A DNA stretch of 64,000 nt from NCBI RefSeq assembly GCF_000516985.1, contig NW_006917096.1, positions 3,643,606 through 3,707,605 on the forward strand, written 5' to 3'. The position numbers were made by a program, and so were the translations under genes. Below the pieces are notes generated by a model. The model was not told where the DNA came from and did no database searches. It was given only the letters and a program-made list of their open reading frames with translations. Source of the DNA: Pestalotiopsis fici W106-1 (taxonomy: Eukaryota > Ascomycota > Sordariomycetes > Amphisphaeriales > Sporocadaceae). Shown piece after piece: positions 44,101 to 55,692 of the stretch (positions are counted from its first letter, which is position 1; the number at the start of each line of letters is the position of its first letter).

Positions 44101-46270
44101 TTTGATTGATGATTGTATTTGAGAGATGTGGTGTGGTGGATGATTTGTTTGAGCGGTTTGAGAGGAGTGATTACTGTTGGACTTGGAAGGAATAGAGCAA
44201 GTTATATACAAAGAAAAGGCAGTTTCTTATTCACGATCACTTTTGCTAGCTCTTGCCCTTTGTCACTTACAAACGACCTTGCAAGCTCCCAGTGGTCCAT
44301 GATATCATTTCTGGTGACCATGTCTCAACGTCAAACAGGCAGTAGCGCAGTGCTATTACGCAATCTCCCGCCTTTGTTAGCCAACACAAGTCCACTGTCT
44401 TACATGGAAATTTCCAAGAAACCGACAATCGCGATTTGTAGTCGGATGGCGTTTGGGGGAGCTGCGTCGGCCAGATGCGGGCGATGATGTCATGATGGAG
44501 GGGCAAATCCGTCACCTTGCCCCAGCTCAAGTGAGAGCTGAGAAACTGAAACTGGGGACTTGAGGGGACCTGGAGCTTGGGAGCTGGCGCTAGAGGCCAA
44601 GTCTAGCCCAGCCCAAAAGACGGATCAGATGCCTCTGCTACGGTACCTAGATAGACGTCTGGTGGTAGATGGTGCAGGTACCGTACGTACTGTACCTAAT
44701 GTACCTAAGGTAAGCTGAGCTCACAGTACAGAGCAATGTACTGCGTTTACTGCCCCGCAGCTGGTTCTAGAATGTAACTTGTGCGGCGCTCAGAGGTTTC
44801 ATGGGGTTCTCTCACTGTAAACGGCATCACATGTGCACGCATTATTGATGTTGCGTGAAGTGCGCGTGCTTGTCAGGCACAAACACGCCAACCTGAAGCT
44901 TGGTGATGGGTTCTGTGTAACCGGCTGGCACGGCCAGGTATTGGTAGGTAGCTACAGTAATCGTAATCTACTATGGGTGCTTTGTTCTTCTATCTCCCAG
45001 TCGGAAATATCATGTGCCGACAGTCCATTTGGCCATTAAATACCTTCTATTTATTATAAGTACTAGGTAATTGGGTAGGCTTTATGCAGGAACCCGGCCA
45101 GCCATCTTGCTTCTAGTTCGAAGTCATCTATGAAAGCCTCTCAATTGGTATATTCGAAAGTTAAGTTGCTTCCAACTGGAAATCAAGAGATATGTGTTTC
45201 ATAGCATCTCTTATCATTAGGCTCAATAAGACTGCGCAAACAAGAAACGCGATTTCTTTAATATATAGGGTAGCCAGCTAACCATAGGAAAAGAAGATTG
45301 CCTCGTATACACCCACAAATCATGGGCGCCCTCGGCAAGAGGAGAACAGCATGACTGAGTGAGCGAACATGGTGTACGCAATGAGCATTTCTTCGTGTCC
45401 TTTTGGTTGGAGGTACAGTTTCATCTTCGTCTATCTCGGCCTGTAATTATTTTCCTTTTAGGCTTCCTCCAACTCTTCCTGGAATCTGTACAACACTACC
45501 TCTTGCTGATCAACATACCCATTCAGGTAGGCTTGTATTGTATCCATATGTGTAGGCCTAGACCAACCAAAGGGTACACTTCCGCCAAGAAGGGCAGTGC
45601 ATGGAAGCTATCTCTTGATTTGATTATATACCTACGTGTAGGTGAATCATTTCCAGGATGCAGAGGAGTATGCACAAACACCAATGCGCGCAATCGTGGA
45701 GAATTCAAGACTCTTTGGTTCGTGAAAGGCTCAGCAGCGCACAAAGTGACGACAGGTAGTAATCAAGAATTGCATGCTACCGCCGAAACATTTCATGTTG
45801 GCAAGGCAAATGTATTTCTGATAAATAAGAAAATGATCTGAGTTTTGGAGAAAAGTCGCGCGATTGCAGGGCTCGGACCTCTTTCCCCATTGTAGTCTCA
45901 ATCTTCTAGACTCAAATCGTCACTTCGTGTGCGCCGGCCCGTTCTTAGTGGCCGCCCGGCTCTTATACCGGCACCACCGTCAATTGGTCGTGCAACGATC
46001 TGCACCGAGTGTTTTGGCTCGGAGATTTGCTTCGTACCTTCATTAACATATTGTTGACCTGACAGCTACCTCGGGCCATGGGAGCCTGATATGAAAAGAG
46101 GACTTATATGTCACCTCCCGTGGCTCGAACAGGAAGGCGCTAGATTGAGTAGACGTGTTTGTCCGCATCATTATCTGTCGTTTTCTTTTCTCTTCTTTCT
46201 CTCCAGGCTGGTCTTGGAGCCGTTTCGTAGTCGCAACAGAGACGAATAGGCTGAGCCAGGGCTGCTCACT
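44101..46270. other. intergenic, TACCTA-rich, no gene seen
   Basis: 2.2 kb between divergent CsbD-like and lipase genes. A dense group of GTACCTA/TACCTAGG words spans 44640-44715. A 160-codon plus-strand frame at 45359-45841 has no ATG start and no recognisable feature. Confidence 0.5.
44499..44567 (+). promoter_or_regulatory. two AGGGG (STRE-like) elements upstream of the CsbD-like gene
   Basis: AGGGG occurs at 44499-44503 and 44563-44567. The Msn2/4/SebA-type stress element is AGGGG in either orientation. About one match in this span would be expected by chance, so this is weak support. Confidence 0.3.
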
Positions 46271-47721
46271 ATGCATCTCAGCACTGCTGTCGGCAGCCTC
46301 CTGCTTGGTACCGCCTTTGGGACACCGGCATCACGAAATGCTGCGAACCACGTCACGGAGAGAGGACTAGTCGGGGGTCTCGTGGGAGGGTTGGTCGGAG
46401 GTTTGGAGGCCTTTGTGAGCAATGTCGAAGATCTCTTGGAAGGGGTCACAAATGCGACCGGGATCCTCAATATCTTGGAAAACATTGAACCAAAGGGAAC
46501 GCCCACAAATGTTGTCCAAGTGTCGAGCACTCTGCAAGCCATCTACAGCACGACATCGACAAGTTTCTGGGTCGACGTTGGCGTCCAGATTGAGGCTGGC
46601 TTGGTGCCCGACAGCATCATTCAGACCGTGCCGGGCCTGGACACTGGGGCGAATAGCGAGGTCAATGACAACATAAAAGAACCAGAGTCTTCAATATACC
46701 CGCAAAAGGACAAGAGCGATGCGGCATATTCTTTGAGCGAGGAACAGCTTCGCCAAGTCATTCATATACCCGAGGACTTCACATATGGCAGCAAGCCACC
46801 TACAATATTCGTCCCTGGCACCGGTTCGTACGGCGGGAACACATTTGGACCCAATCTTCGAAAACTCCTGACTGGCGTCGATTACGCCGATCCGGTCTGG
46901 CTCAATATTCCCGGAGCCATGTTGAACGATACTCAAGCTAATGCCGAGTACATTGCATATGCCATCAATTACATTTCTGGCATCAGTCAGAACAGCAATG
47001 TTAGTATCATCAGCTGGTCACAAGGTGGTCTAGACACGCAGTGGGCATTTACGTTTTGGCCATCCACTCGATCGGTTGTCTCTGACTTCCTTCCAGTGTC
47101 TCCCGATTTCCATGGTAAGCGAGATTGTAATCTTATCGTTGCCATCACCGTCAAGCTAAGAATAAATCCACAGGTACTATCAATGCCTATCTCCTCTGTC
47201 TAAATACAGATGATACCCCGGGCTTGAACCCCTGTGCTCCGGCCGTGCTCCAGCAAGATTATGATTCAGACTATGTATCTACGCTGCGAGCCAGCGGCGG
47301 CGCGAGCGCATATGTGCCGACCACCACCTTTTATTCCTCCTTGATCGACGAGATCGTTCAACCGCAGCAGGGCACCGGTGCTTCGGCCTATCTCCTCGAT
47401 GACCGCGACGTTGGGGTATCCAACAATGACCTCCAAGACGTTTGCGCCGGCCATCTCGGAGGGACATTCTATGGACACGCGGGCGCCCTGTACAGTCCCC
47501 TCACGTACGCGCTTATTGTCGACGCCCTCACTCATGACGGTCCGGGCGATGTCTCCAGGCTGGACAGCATTGCGGACGTATGTGCCCCATACTCTGCCCC
47601 CGGTCTCGACCTGGTGGATGTGCTGGAAACGGCGGGACTTATTGTTACTGCTGCCCTCCAGATCCTCGCGTATCCCGAAAAGGTCACAGTGGAACCTCCA
47701 TTGATGAGCTACGCAGATTGA
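46271..47721 (+). CDS. secreted lipase of the Candida antarctica lipase B type
   Basis: Two exons (46271-47114 and 47174-47721) give 463 aa. A signal peptide (MHLSTAVGSLLLGTAFG) and a hydrophobic Gly-rich propeptide-like segment with three GLVG repeats (33-44) precede the alpha/beta-hydrolase fold. Features shared with CalB are the oxyanion region FVPGTGSYGG, the nucleophile Ser250 in SWSQGG (rather than GxSxG), Asp340 in LIDEIVQP, and His383 in GHAGALYSPLTYAL. The conserved NNDLQDVCAG segment also matches that family. It should hydrolyse esters or triglycerides outside the cell. The N-terminal 150 residues are longer than in CalB. Confidence 0.92.
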
Positions 47722-47835
47722 TTTGAATGGCTCCTCTTTCCATACAAACTCGTGTGTGAAGTTGAAGCATCTGTCCATGTATCATCTATTTTATTATTGA
47801 CATAATATTAATATTCCATGTATATCATGATACAA

Positions 47836-50380
47836 TCAGTGCGATTCGACTACTTTTTCCACGTCGGAAGTGTTTAGACCTTTGTCAGCCACGTCAATGT
47901 CTTCTCGTGGGATCCCGGCGATATCGTCATTCTCTTGTACCTTCGAATTCCCGCTGCTCTTTCCTAAAATACCACGGATCACACCAATCCATGTCTCCCT
48001 TGCTTGCCACAATGGCAAGAACCAAATAATTCCTGCTGCGACAAACGACCAGATGAACACCACAATTGTCCAGCCGGTGAAGAAATTGCGGCTAAAGATA
48101 TAGCCAGACCCGTAGAGTGAAAATGGAATAATGACCAGAAAGATGATCACCATAATGGCAGAGACTATCTTTGCGTTTCTGGATGCGCGCGCCAACCCAG
48201 AGGGATCCCAGTCATTGCCAATGTCGGTGGTATCTTCGTGTGAGTACACCTTATCGCCCGGCCGCGGCTCTAGTGGCTGCATGAGAAAGAGGCGATCCCA
48301 ATCGTACGGCGTACGGTGCAGCGGCCACATGGTAAAATAGATCAAGAGTGGGACGAATAGACCTATACAAGTCAGCGCAGTTCTGAAAGTAGCACCATAG
48401 CTACAAGTCTATTTGGTAGGAGTCATACCGACTGTGCATCCGATGAACATGGGCCAGTTCTCATAGAGTGTTGTCACGGTGACTTGCCCGTACATGCCCT
48501 TGGCCGAGCCGATCCAAGAAACAAGCGCGCATATCGATCCGATCGGTGCTGCGAATGTCATGAAAGCAGAACCCACATGTGCCGAGTTGACGGCGAGAAT
48601 TATGGGTACCACGGCAGAACCCAAAATAACACCCAGGAACTCGAGTATCCAGCCCATTGAGACGCCAGAATAGTTGAGCCCAGTTGCGAATGTGCTGGAG
48701 AATAGGGCAAATGCAGTCAAAGAGATATGTGAGACTAGTTTGAGTCGTTTATCGCTGGCATTCGGGTTAATGTCTATGTAGAATTAGTACTGTCACTTGC
48801 ACGATCGTTGGTATTTGCTTACAGGGATGGTATACGTCAAAAGTCACGATGGAGGCATGTGCTATGATTTCGGCACTGAAACTCGATGTCACAGCCATGA
48901 AAACCATTAGAACAACAGCCACGGCGCCTCCCTTACCCATGACAGCTTCAGCAGCCAGTGGAAGGATCATTGCATTGTTGATCTGGTAGGCAGTGACACC
49001 GCCCTCGAGTGGCCAGTACTCGGTATTGGCGAGCGCAATTGCCACGTAGCTCATTGTAGCACAGAGGCCGAGTGGAATGCTGAACCACGCAAAGGCTCCG
49101 TAAAAGTAACCCATGACCACAGCGCCCGGTTCCCCAGCAATTGCCTTTTGCCCGTACTGAGATTAAAGTTAGTATATGACGACAAAGAGTGTAGTTTTTC
49201 AGACTCTCGACTGACAGACGGGTCAACAAATACAGATCCAAATCCAGAGACAAGAATAACACCGGCAAGAAGCAGAGCCTGGCCAGACTGCATTGTCAGA
49301 TAAGAGCCATTTTTGGCTCCAGTAGCTCCGCCGGTAATCATAACGTCGGGACTTTGGAGAAGATCCCAGAGTGCCCCTGGCGAACCAAGAACAGGCAGTG
49401 ACTGCACCGCCATTGCTTTGAACATGAATACCAGGAGAATAACATAAATGATGATTGTACTGTATATGATTAGCAGTGATATCATCCTTGAGCAGCCCTT
49501 TAGATCACCCACTGCAGATAGTCGGACAGAATAGTGGATTTCAGGCCACCAAGATATGTGTATACTACCACACCGAATGGTATGAGGTAGTTCATTGCAA
49601 TCCATAATTCATGTTAGCAAGTGTCACAAAATCGGGCTTGTTCACGTACAATATTGGCACCCGTTGTGACAGAGAATGCCGCAGATCCACCAAGAAGTAG
49701 CGCGGCAGTGATGAGAACTTGGACAGACACGCCATAGCAGAAGAAGACTATATGTGTCCTGGTGCCGAATCGAATACGCAAAGCTTCGAGGATAGTATTG
49801 GCTCTTGGCGCACGTCGCTTGAGCTCAATGGCCATAATTGCGTAGAGGAGAATCTGCACCGTCGCTCCGGCAACAAACCACCATAAACCTGCAAAACCAA
49901 AGAGATATGTCAACCGAACAGAATTGCTTGACCAAGTGTTAGCATGCAGAATGACTCGAAATCCAGCACGGACGTACAGAAGAGTCGCAGCGTAGCACCA
50001 CGAGCTGACGACAGCAGCTGCGACAAGACCGCTCTTGACGCTTTTCTTGGCGGTCATGAGCATATTCGTATCCTGTCAATCATCATTAGCCACTATATCG
50101 ATATATGGAGCTTATTCTCGACTAACAGTGGACTCATGTAGATACTTGCGCGAAACCCAGGTGATTAGGTTCATCTGAGCACAGTTACTAGTCAATGTCT
50201 GGCCATGACTTCATCGCTGCGTTTCAAAACATGATACTCACTGTCAAGGCAAACACAATGCCGAACCCTGTCATCAAAAACATTAGCCACATAGTGCAAG
50301 CCCGCAGCAGTAAACCACTTACCACAGACCAAGCCGTAGGCTACGCCCTGAGGGAGCGGTGGCGTCCCCGAATCGGCCAT
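47836..50380 (-). pseudogene. DUR3-like urea/polyamine transporter (solute:sodium symporter family) with a defective splice acceptor
   Basis: Ten exons can be read: 50380-50323, 50267-50242, 50174-50127, 50072-49978, 49926-49650, 49601-49513, 49459-49216, 49156-48823, 48773-48429 and 48362-47836. All frames close to 680 aa if exon 6 begins at 49601. The motifs fit DUR3: FMTAKRSV-like MLMTAKKSVKSG, SSWCYAATLL, FVAGATVQILLYAIMAIELKRRAP, VFVDPSYGQKAIAGEPGAVVMGY, GKGGAVAVVLMVFMAVTSSFSAE. DUR3 proteins import urea and polyamines. However, the intron before exon 6 (49602-49649) ends in GG, not AG, on the coding strand, although its donor (GTACGT) and branch site (GCTAAC) are fine. No usable AG lies nearby. 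Retention would stop translation after about 180 residues. All other exons are intact, so the lesion is recent, or the base is a sequencing error. Confidence 0.8.
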
Positions 50381-51122
50381 CGCGTATTTGACCGTTCAAA
50401 TACAATTCAGGACTCGATGCAATTAATGCGACTCTTTTGGTTTTTTTTTGCTAGCTTGGTGTCGGCAGGTATATGATAGAAATATTAACAATTGAACATT
50501 GCATGCGCATCAAGATGGGGCGACACTTGATTAATCAGGAGCTTCTCATACGTTCAAATTTTGGTCCAACTCGGTAATATACATATATCCAATGAGCTAT
50601 CGAGAACATGGGAATCGATCTGTGCGCGCGCATGATTTAAATCTAAACACCAGATATCACAAGCATATCGCAGTGCATCGGATTCGACAGAGCTTTCCGA
50701 GACTCAACAACCCTCTTCGTCAACCATCACATAGTACTCTCGATATGTCTTATCTCCAACCACTATTGGACCTTTCCTGCTTTGGTCCGGTTTCTTCTCA
50801 AGCGTCCAATCGTGTTGTACAAAACGGAAGATTACCACTCCAAATGTGCTGGGGTGCGTCCCCGCGCCAAGCACGGCATCCCTTTCGGATGCTACCCGTC
50901 AATTTTACCGAAGATAAGAAAGATATTTGGATTTGACCCATCCGACGGAGCTGAAGTGGGTGCCTGCCGCCGCGACCACGACTGAATTGGGTCGCCAGCG
51001 CTTGACGAGAAGACCTATCCTTTTTCTATAAGCCTAGATTACGGGTTCGTATTTCAACAGCCGAGAAACTGGCACACAAACAGTTGTCCAGTTTAAGTAT
51101 TCACTTGAAAGCTTGTTCGACA
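50381..51122. promoter_or_regulatory. divergent DUR3/amidase promoter with GATA-factor sites
   Basis: This 742-bp interval separates divergent starts. GATAAG occurs at 50913-50918 and, inverted, at 50749-50754; weaker HGATAR matches lie at 50474-50479 and 50597-50602. AreA/NIT2-type factors bind such sites to activate nitrogen genes. Two GATAAG hexamers exceed the roughly 0.4 expected by chance here, but this remains modest evidence. Confidence 0.45.
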
Positions 51123-52955
51123 ATGGGTGAAGTGGTGCAAGACTCATGGCAGGATATTGCCGTTCGCAAGCAAGCCGAGCGCGCATCCAAAATTCCAGCG
51201 GAATGGATCATCCCCAACTCGCTCCTCCCTGCGCAAGACGATGAATTCGTGCAAGACTTTCCCACAAAGTCTGGGTTATTCACAGACAGAGAGCTAACCA
51301 TTACCGAGTCGACGGCGTCGGAGGTGGTGGCCAAGATTGCAGCTGGCGAATGGACTGCCCTCGAGGTCACCAAGGCCGTATGCAAGCGGACCTCGATTGC
51401 ACAGCAGCTCATCAACTGCGTGACCGAAATTTACTTTGATCAGGCCTACACCAGAGCCGCTGAGCTCGATAACTTCTTCCGCAGAGAAGGAAGGACTGTT
51501 GGCCCGCTCCATGGCTTGCCGATAAGGTAGGTTGTCATAATAACACGCACATATGGATGCGTCTGGTACTGAGAGGCTTCCTTCTTAGTTTGAAAGATCA
51601 GTTCAATCTCGACGGCGTCGACTCGACGATTGGCTACGCTTCATGGGCTGGAAAGCCAATTGCAGAGGAATCGACTCTGGTCAAGCTTCTTCGGGATGCC
51701 GGAGCCGTCTTCTACGTAAAGACAAATGTTCCGACAACGCTCATGATGGGCGAGTCCGTAAACAATCTCTTCGGGCGGACCTTGAACCCTCGTAACCGGA
51801 ACCTAACAACCGGCGGCTCATCGGGCGGCGAGTCTGCCCTAGTGACCTTCCGGGGCAGTTTCATTGGTGTTGGAACCGACATTGGTGGCAGCATTCGACA
51901 TCCAGCTTCTTACACGGGGCTTTACGCTCTAAGACCGGCACACGGAAGGGTATCCTACCAGCAGGTTACAAATACTTTTCTAGGCCAAGAGGCAGTACGT
52001 TCTTGTGCTGGCCCCATGGCGCGATCGCCCGAAGACATTAGGCTCTTCATGTCTGCTCTAGTAGCCCGGAAGCCTTGGCTGTACGACCCGCAAATCGTTC
52101 CCCTCCCGTGGAGAACCGACGAGGAGATATTGCCTGAGAGACTATGCTTTGGTTTCGGAATGGGCGATGGATTTGTGACACCTTCGTAAGATGAACTAGG
52201 AACTTTGCGTTTGGCTACAATTACTCACTTGCTACAGGCCACCGTTGCGAAGAGCCATGGATATCACAAAAGCCAAGCTCATCGGTGCTGGGCACCAGGT
52301 TATTGATTTTATCCCATACGAGACGAAGGAGGCAACAGATATTATCATCAAGATGTGGACGGCCGATGGTGGTGAGGAGATCCGGCGCGATGCCGGCGCC
52401 ACCGGTGAGCCGTTGCCGACCAATGTAGATCGGCTCCTGGGTTCGGGAAACCCATCTCTGAAGCCCATGACTGTTTTAGAGACATGGCAAAACCAGCATG
52501 CCAAGTCGCTCCTGGCTCAGCGCTTCCTGGAGAGGTGGCAGAAGACAGCTGTACAGACTGGGACAGGGCGGCCAATAGATGCCCTGATCACTCCGAGTGT
52601 ACCATTTCCAGCCATCCGCCATGAAACACAGTACAAATGGAACTATGGCGTCCTGTCGCCACTGCTTGATTTAACTACTGGCGTCTTTCCCGTCACCAAA
52701 GTTGACTTGGAGAAAGACCGTGTCCCAGCAGATTGGCAACCAATATCAGAAAAAGATAAGGAGGTGATGGACCTATGTAAGTATTCTCATTGATGTGGAT
52801 GAAGGCAGCATAGGTTAACCCTTTACTTAGACGAAAAGCCCGAAAACCATGAGAACGCTCTCGTTGGTCTCGCGCTTATTGGTCGGCGGCTCGAGGAAGA
52901 AAAAATCACAGCTCTATTGAAAGTGATGAAAGACGTAGTCGGAGTAGATTACTAG
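51123..52955 (+). CDS. amidase (amidase-signature family)
   Basis: Four exons (51123-51526, 51589-52185, 52238-52776 and 52831-52955) give 554 aa. The Ser-cisSer-Lys triad is complete: Lys137 in SLKDQF, Ser212 in TTGGSSGG, and Ser236 in GTDIGGSIR. The spacings (75 and 24) are the same as in fatty-acid amide hydrolase. The protein resembles the fungal acetamidase (amdS) and general amidase group and hydrolyses amides to ammonia and an acid in the cytosol. No signal peptide is present. It is divergent from the DUR3-like transporter and convergent (79 bp) with a DAL5-type permease, which supports a role in nitrogen scavenging. Natural substrate unknown. Confidence 0.93.
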
Positions 52956-53034
52956 CTCGGCTGTGGCGACTGGGCGCTGATAACCAGGGACCTTGATCCA
53001 GGATCTGACTGGCTGAGGGGCAGACGCCAGCCAC

Positions 53035-54692
53035 TCAGTAAATGTATATGAACTCATCATTCTTACCGTCGGTCAGGTCGAGATCATCATTTGTGGCACT
53101 CTGCTCATTCTCCCCCTGTTCAGAATTGTTTGCAAATCTTCTATCCATCGATCGATCATGGATGTCAGCCTTTTTCCCGGCCCTGACCCGGCGCTTCCGA
53201 TTCAACTTATTGAGGGCAAACAGATTGGCAGCCTGTATCAAGACCACCACAATAAGTGTGACAAAAATGGCCAATACACTGCGCAGTCCCTTGTGATAAG
53301 TAGGCGCCTCGTCAGCAGAAAAGAGCAGAGGTCCAATGATGTTCCCAGCCGAAGAGGCAGCATTATACAGAGACATAATGACCGACTTCTTGGTAGTTCC
53401 ACCAGTATTGCCGACAATCCAAGACACAATCAAAGGATTGGCGCCAAACAGGAAGGCGAGAAAGTAATACGCCAAAAGTAATGGGCCCTGTTCCGATTGA
53501 TCGCGCCTTAGAACAAATAGCATTGCGAGACCAACCACGACTGGGATTAGTATAGCGTCCAACACTGCGGACTTGACTTTGGCTCTCTGCGCTGCCCACG
53601 AAGCCGCGAGGATAACAATCATTTGCAGAGCGCCAAAAGGCATGTTCAGCAACGACGCAAGGTACTTGTCATACCCTAATCCCGACAAGATCAAGGGCCC
53701 AAAGGTGTTTTGGACAGCCGCGCCAACGTTGAGGAGCAAAGTCATGCCGACCCAAAGGTAGCTTTTGGGCTCCAGAAACAGCTCTGCAACATGCGACCAC
53801 TTGAAGTCTCTAGACCCGGTGCCGGTCTGGTTGCTACGCAAACGCTCAATGGCTTGTTCTTTCTCCAAATCAGTCAGAAACCTGGCTGATTGAATGTCGC
53901 TGTCGAGCCTCCAATACACAAACGGAGCTGTGATGATAGTGACTAGACCGACAAAAAGGAATATACTAAGAACGGTCAGCAATAACAAAAGCATCCAGGC
54001 TTAAAAGGCCTTACATTTGCCACGATTTAAGTGTTTCGGATGGGATATGACCCAGACCGTAGGACAAGGCGGCGGCAACGATTGTGGCAGTCCCGTTCGT
54101 GCTGTACCAAGCAGCTACACGAATGGGCTGTTCGGCGCGACGGTACCACTGGCTCGTTATGACGGAAAACAATGGCAAGCAGCCACCTTCAAAGAGACCG
54201 AGGAAGAACCGAGTCGCTAGCAGTCCGCTGTAGCTGTGGCAGGCTGCCATTGAGGCCTGAGCAATGCCCCAACCTAGAACCAAAGTTGGCATCAGGATAC
54301 GATGAGGGACCTTGACAATGAGCCACGCGGAGAACGGCTGCCAAGCGAGTTGGGCTATCGGCGCAATTGATCCAAGGAGGGAGTACTGGGTCCCCGTCAG
54401 GCCAGTGTCTGTCAGGAGACCAAAGAGCGCTCCATAGCCAAGCACCGACTTGTCGAGTATTTGGAGAAAGTATACCCAGACAAGGATGGCCAGGATGACT
54501 TTGTCAGTCTTTCGTCGAATGATTTTATCCTAGATACTGTAAGTTGTCGAGATAGATGCCGACCATGCTGTGCACACTAACATCCTCTTCTGTCAAGCTG
54601 ACTCGGTGAAGCGCCCCTACTGGCAGAGCGTTTTCTACCTGCTGGGCTTCAGCATCCCCGTCCAGTATCGCATCTTGTTTCTTGTCAGCCAT
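53035..54692 (-). CDS. MFS transporter, anion:cation symporter family (allantoate-permease/DAL5-like)
   Basis: Three exons (54692-54582, 54529-54015 and 53965-53035) give 518 aa with 12 helices. The start is followed by a hydrophilic N-terminus, then KIIRRKTDKVILAILVWVYFLQILDKSVLGYGA, the normal first-helix signature of this family. Further matches are RFFLGLFEGGCLPLFSVITSQWYRRAEQPIR in helix 4-5, DFKWSHVAELFLEPKSYLWVG after the central loop, and GGTTKKSVIMSLYNAASSAGNIIGPLLF in the C-half. Family members import allantoate, ureidosuccinate, nicotinate or other carboxylates with protons. The charged C-tail is long. Placement between an amidase and a regulator suggests uptake of a nitrogenous organic acid, an inference. 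Confidence 0.9.
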
Positions 54693-55692
54693 GGCCAATA
54701 TTTGTTTTCAGATTGCTGGCTTGTCTTTGTTGGTTGAAAAGGAGGTACCATCCAAGGGCCCGCCTACTTTGAGCAAGAAACCAAGCCCTGCATTGATGAC
54801 AGCTGGTTGGTCATGTATCCCCCCGACTCACCACACTCGTGGCCCTTGGACAGGCACTATGTGCGGATTTTCCGACCTACTGGTCGCTGTCTAGCCACGC
54901 TGAGCTAAGAGATGCGGGGAGATCTACAAGCACAATCTGGGGTTGACAGATGGGGGTCGTATCTCGGAATGTCATCTTATCTCCGAGGCTTGAATGCAAT
55001 GCCTATAGCAGTGGATATGACCGATGCACTTTTCCCATAGCAAGTCATCGCAATTGTTGGCAGTTATCAAGACCTGTGATAGAGAAAAAGAGAGGGGCGA
55101 ACTCAATGCCTGCGCAATTCTAGAAAGTATTAACACATTGGATGTCCTCGAAAGTGTCGAGGGTAGGCCGCGATGAATGCTTCCCTACTTGAATGGTAAG
55201 CAATGGCTCTCCAGAGATAATGTGGTTGGCCTAGGGGGTTGTGCATTCTGCCCGCTTGCCCTAAAAATACAGGCTGGTGGTGAAGGGAATTAGGCGTCAA
55301 TGCCTCCTCCCCTTATCTAGTGTCGACTACCTGTGACATCATCTCCCGGCACTTGGCTCGTAAATACCGACCTAGGGAGTAGGTATCCTACATACATGTA
55401 TCTTCGTTACCGTTATTACGGGTGTCGTGGGGCAGCGATGCCCTGGCAAAACCCAGTCCCGAGGTCAGTAAATGATTGCTACCTGGCTGCTGGTACTAGT
55501 CAGAAGCAATGACGAAGGTTGCCCACTATACAAGAGTTTTGACACTTGACCGGAACAGGCGGTTAGAACGGAGCAGAATGGCCTAAAAGCACCAGCAGCA
55601 GTAGGGAATGGACCCGGTATCTCCGCATCATTTCTTTCACCTAAAACTTGCCCCTACTACCGCTGCTAAATCTTTCAGTGTAATCCACAACC
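54693..55692. promoter_or_regulatory. divergent MFS/regulator promoter with HGATAR matches
   Basis: One kilobase between divergent genes. GATA-type matches: CTTATC at 54976-54981 and 55312-55317 (both GATAAG inverted), TTATCA 55064-55069, TGATAG 55077-55082, AGATAA 55215-55220. About three HGATAR matches per kb are expected by chance, so only the two GATAAG sites add weight. Confidence 0.4.

Noticed and set aside
45359..45841. 160-codon plus-strand frame
   Set aside because: Non-ATG start, no domain, lies in repeat-like intergenic DNA.
50592..50936. 114-codon frame in the DUR3/amidase promoter
   Set aside because: Composition is not protein-like and it occupies a divergent promoter; regulatory role preferred.
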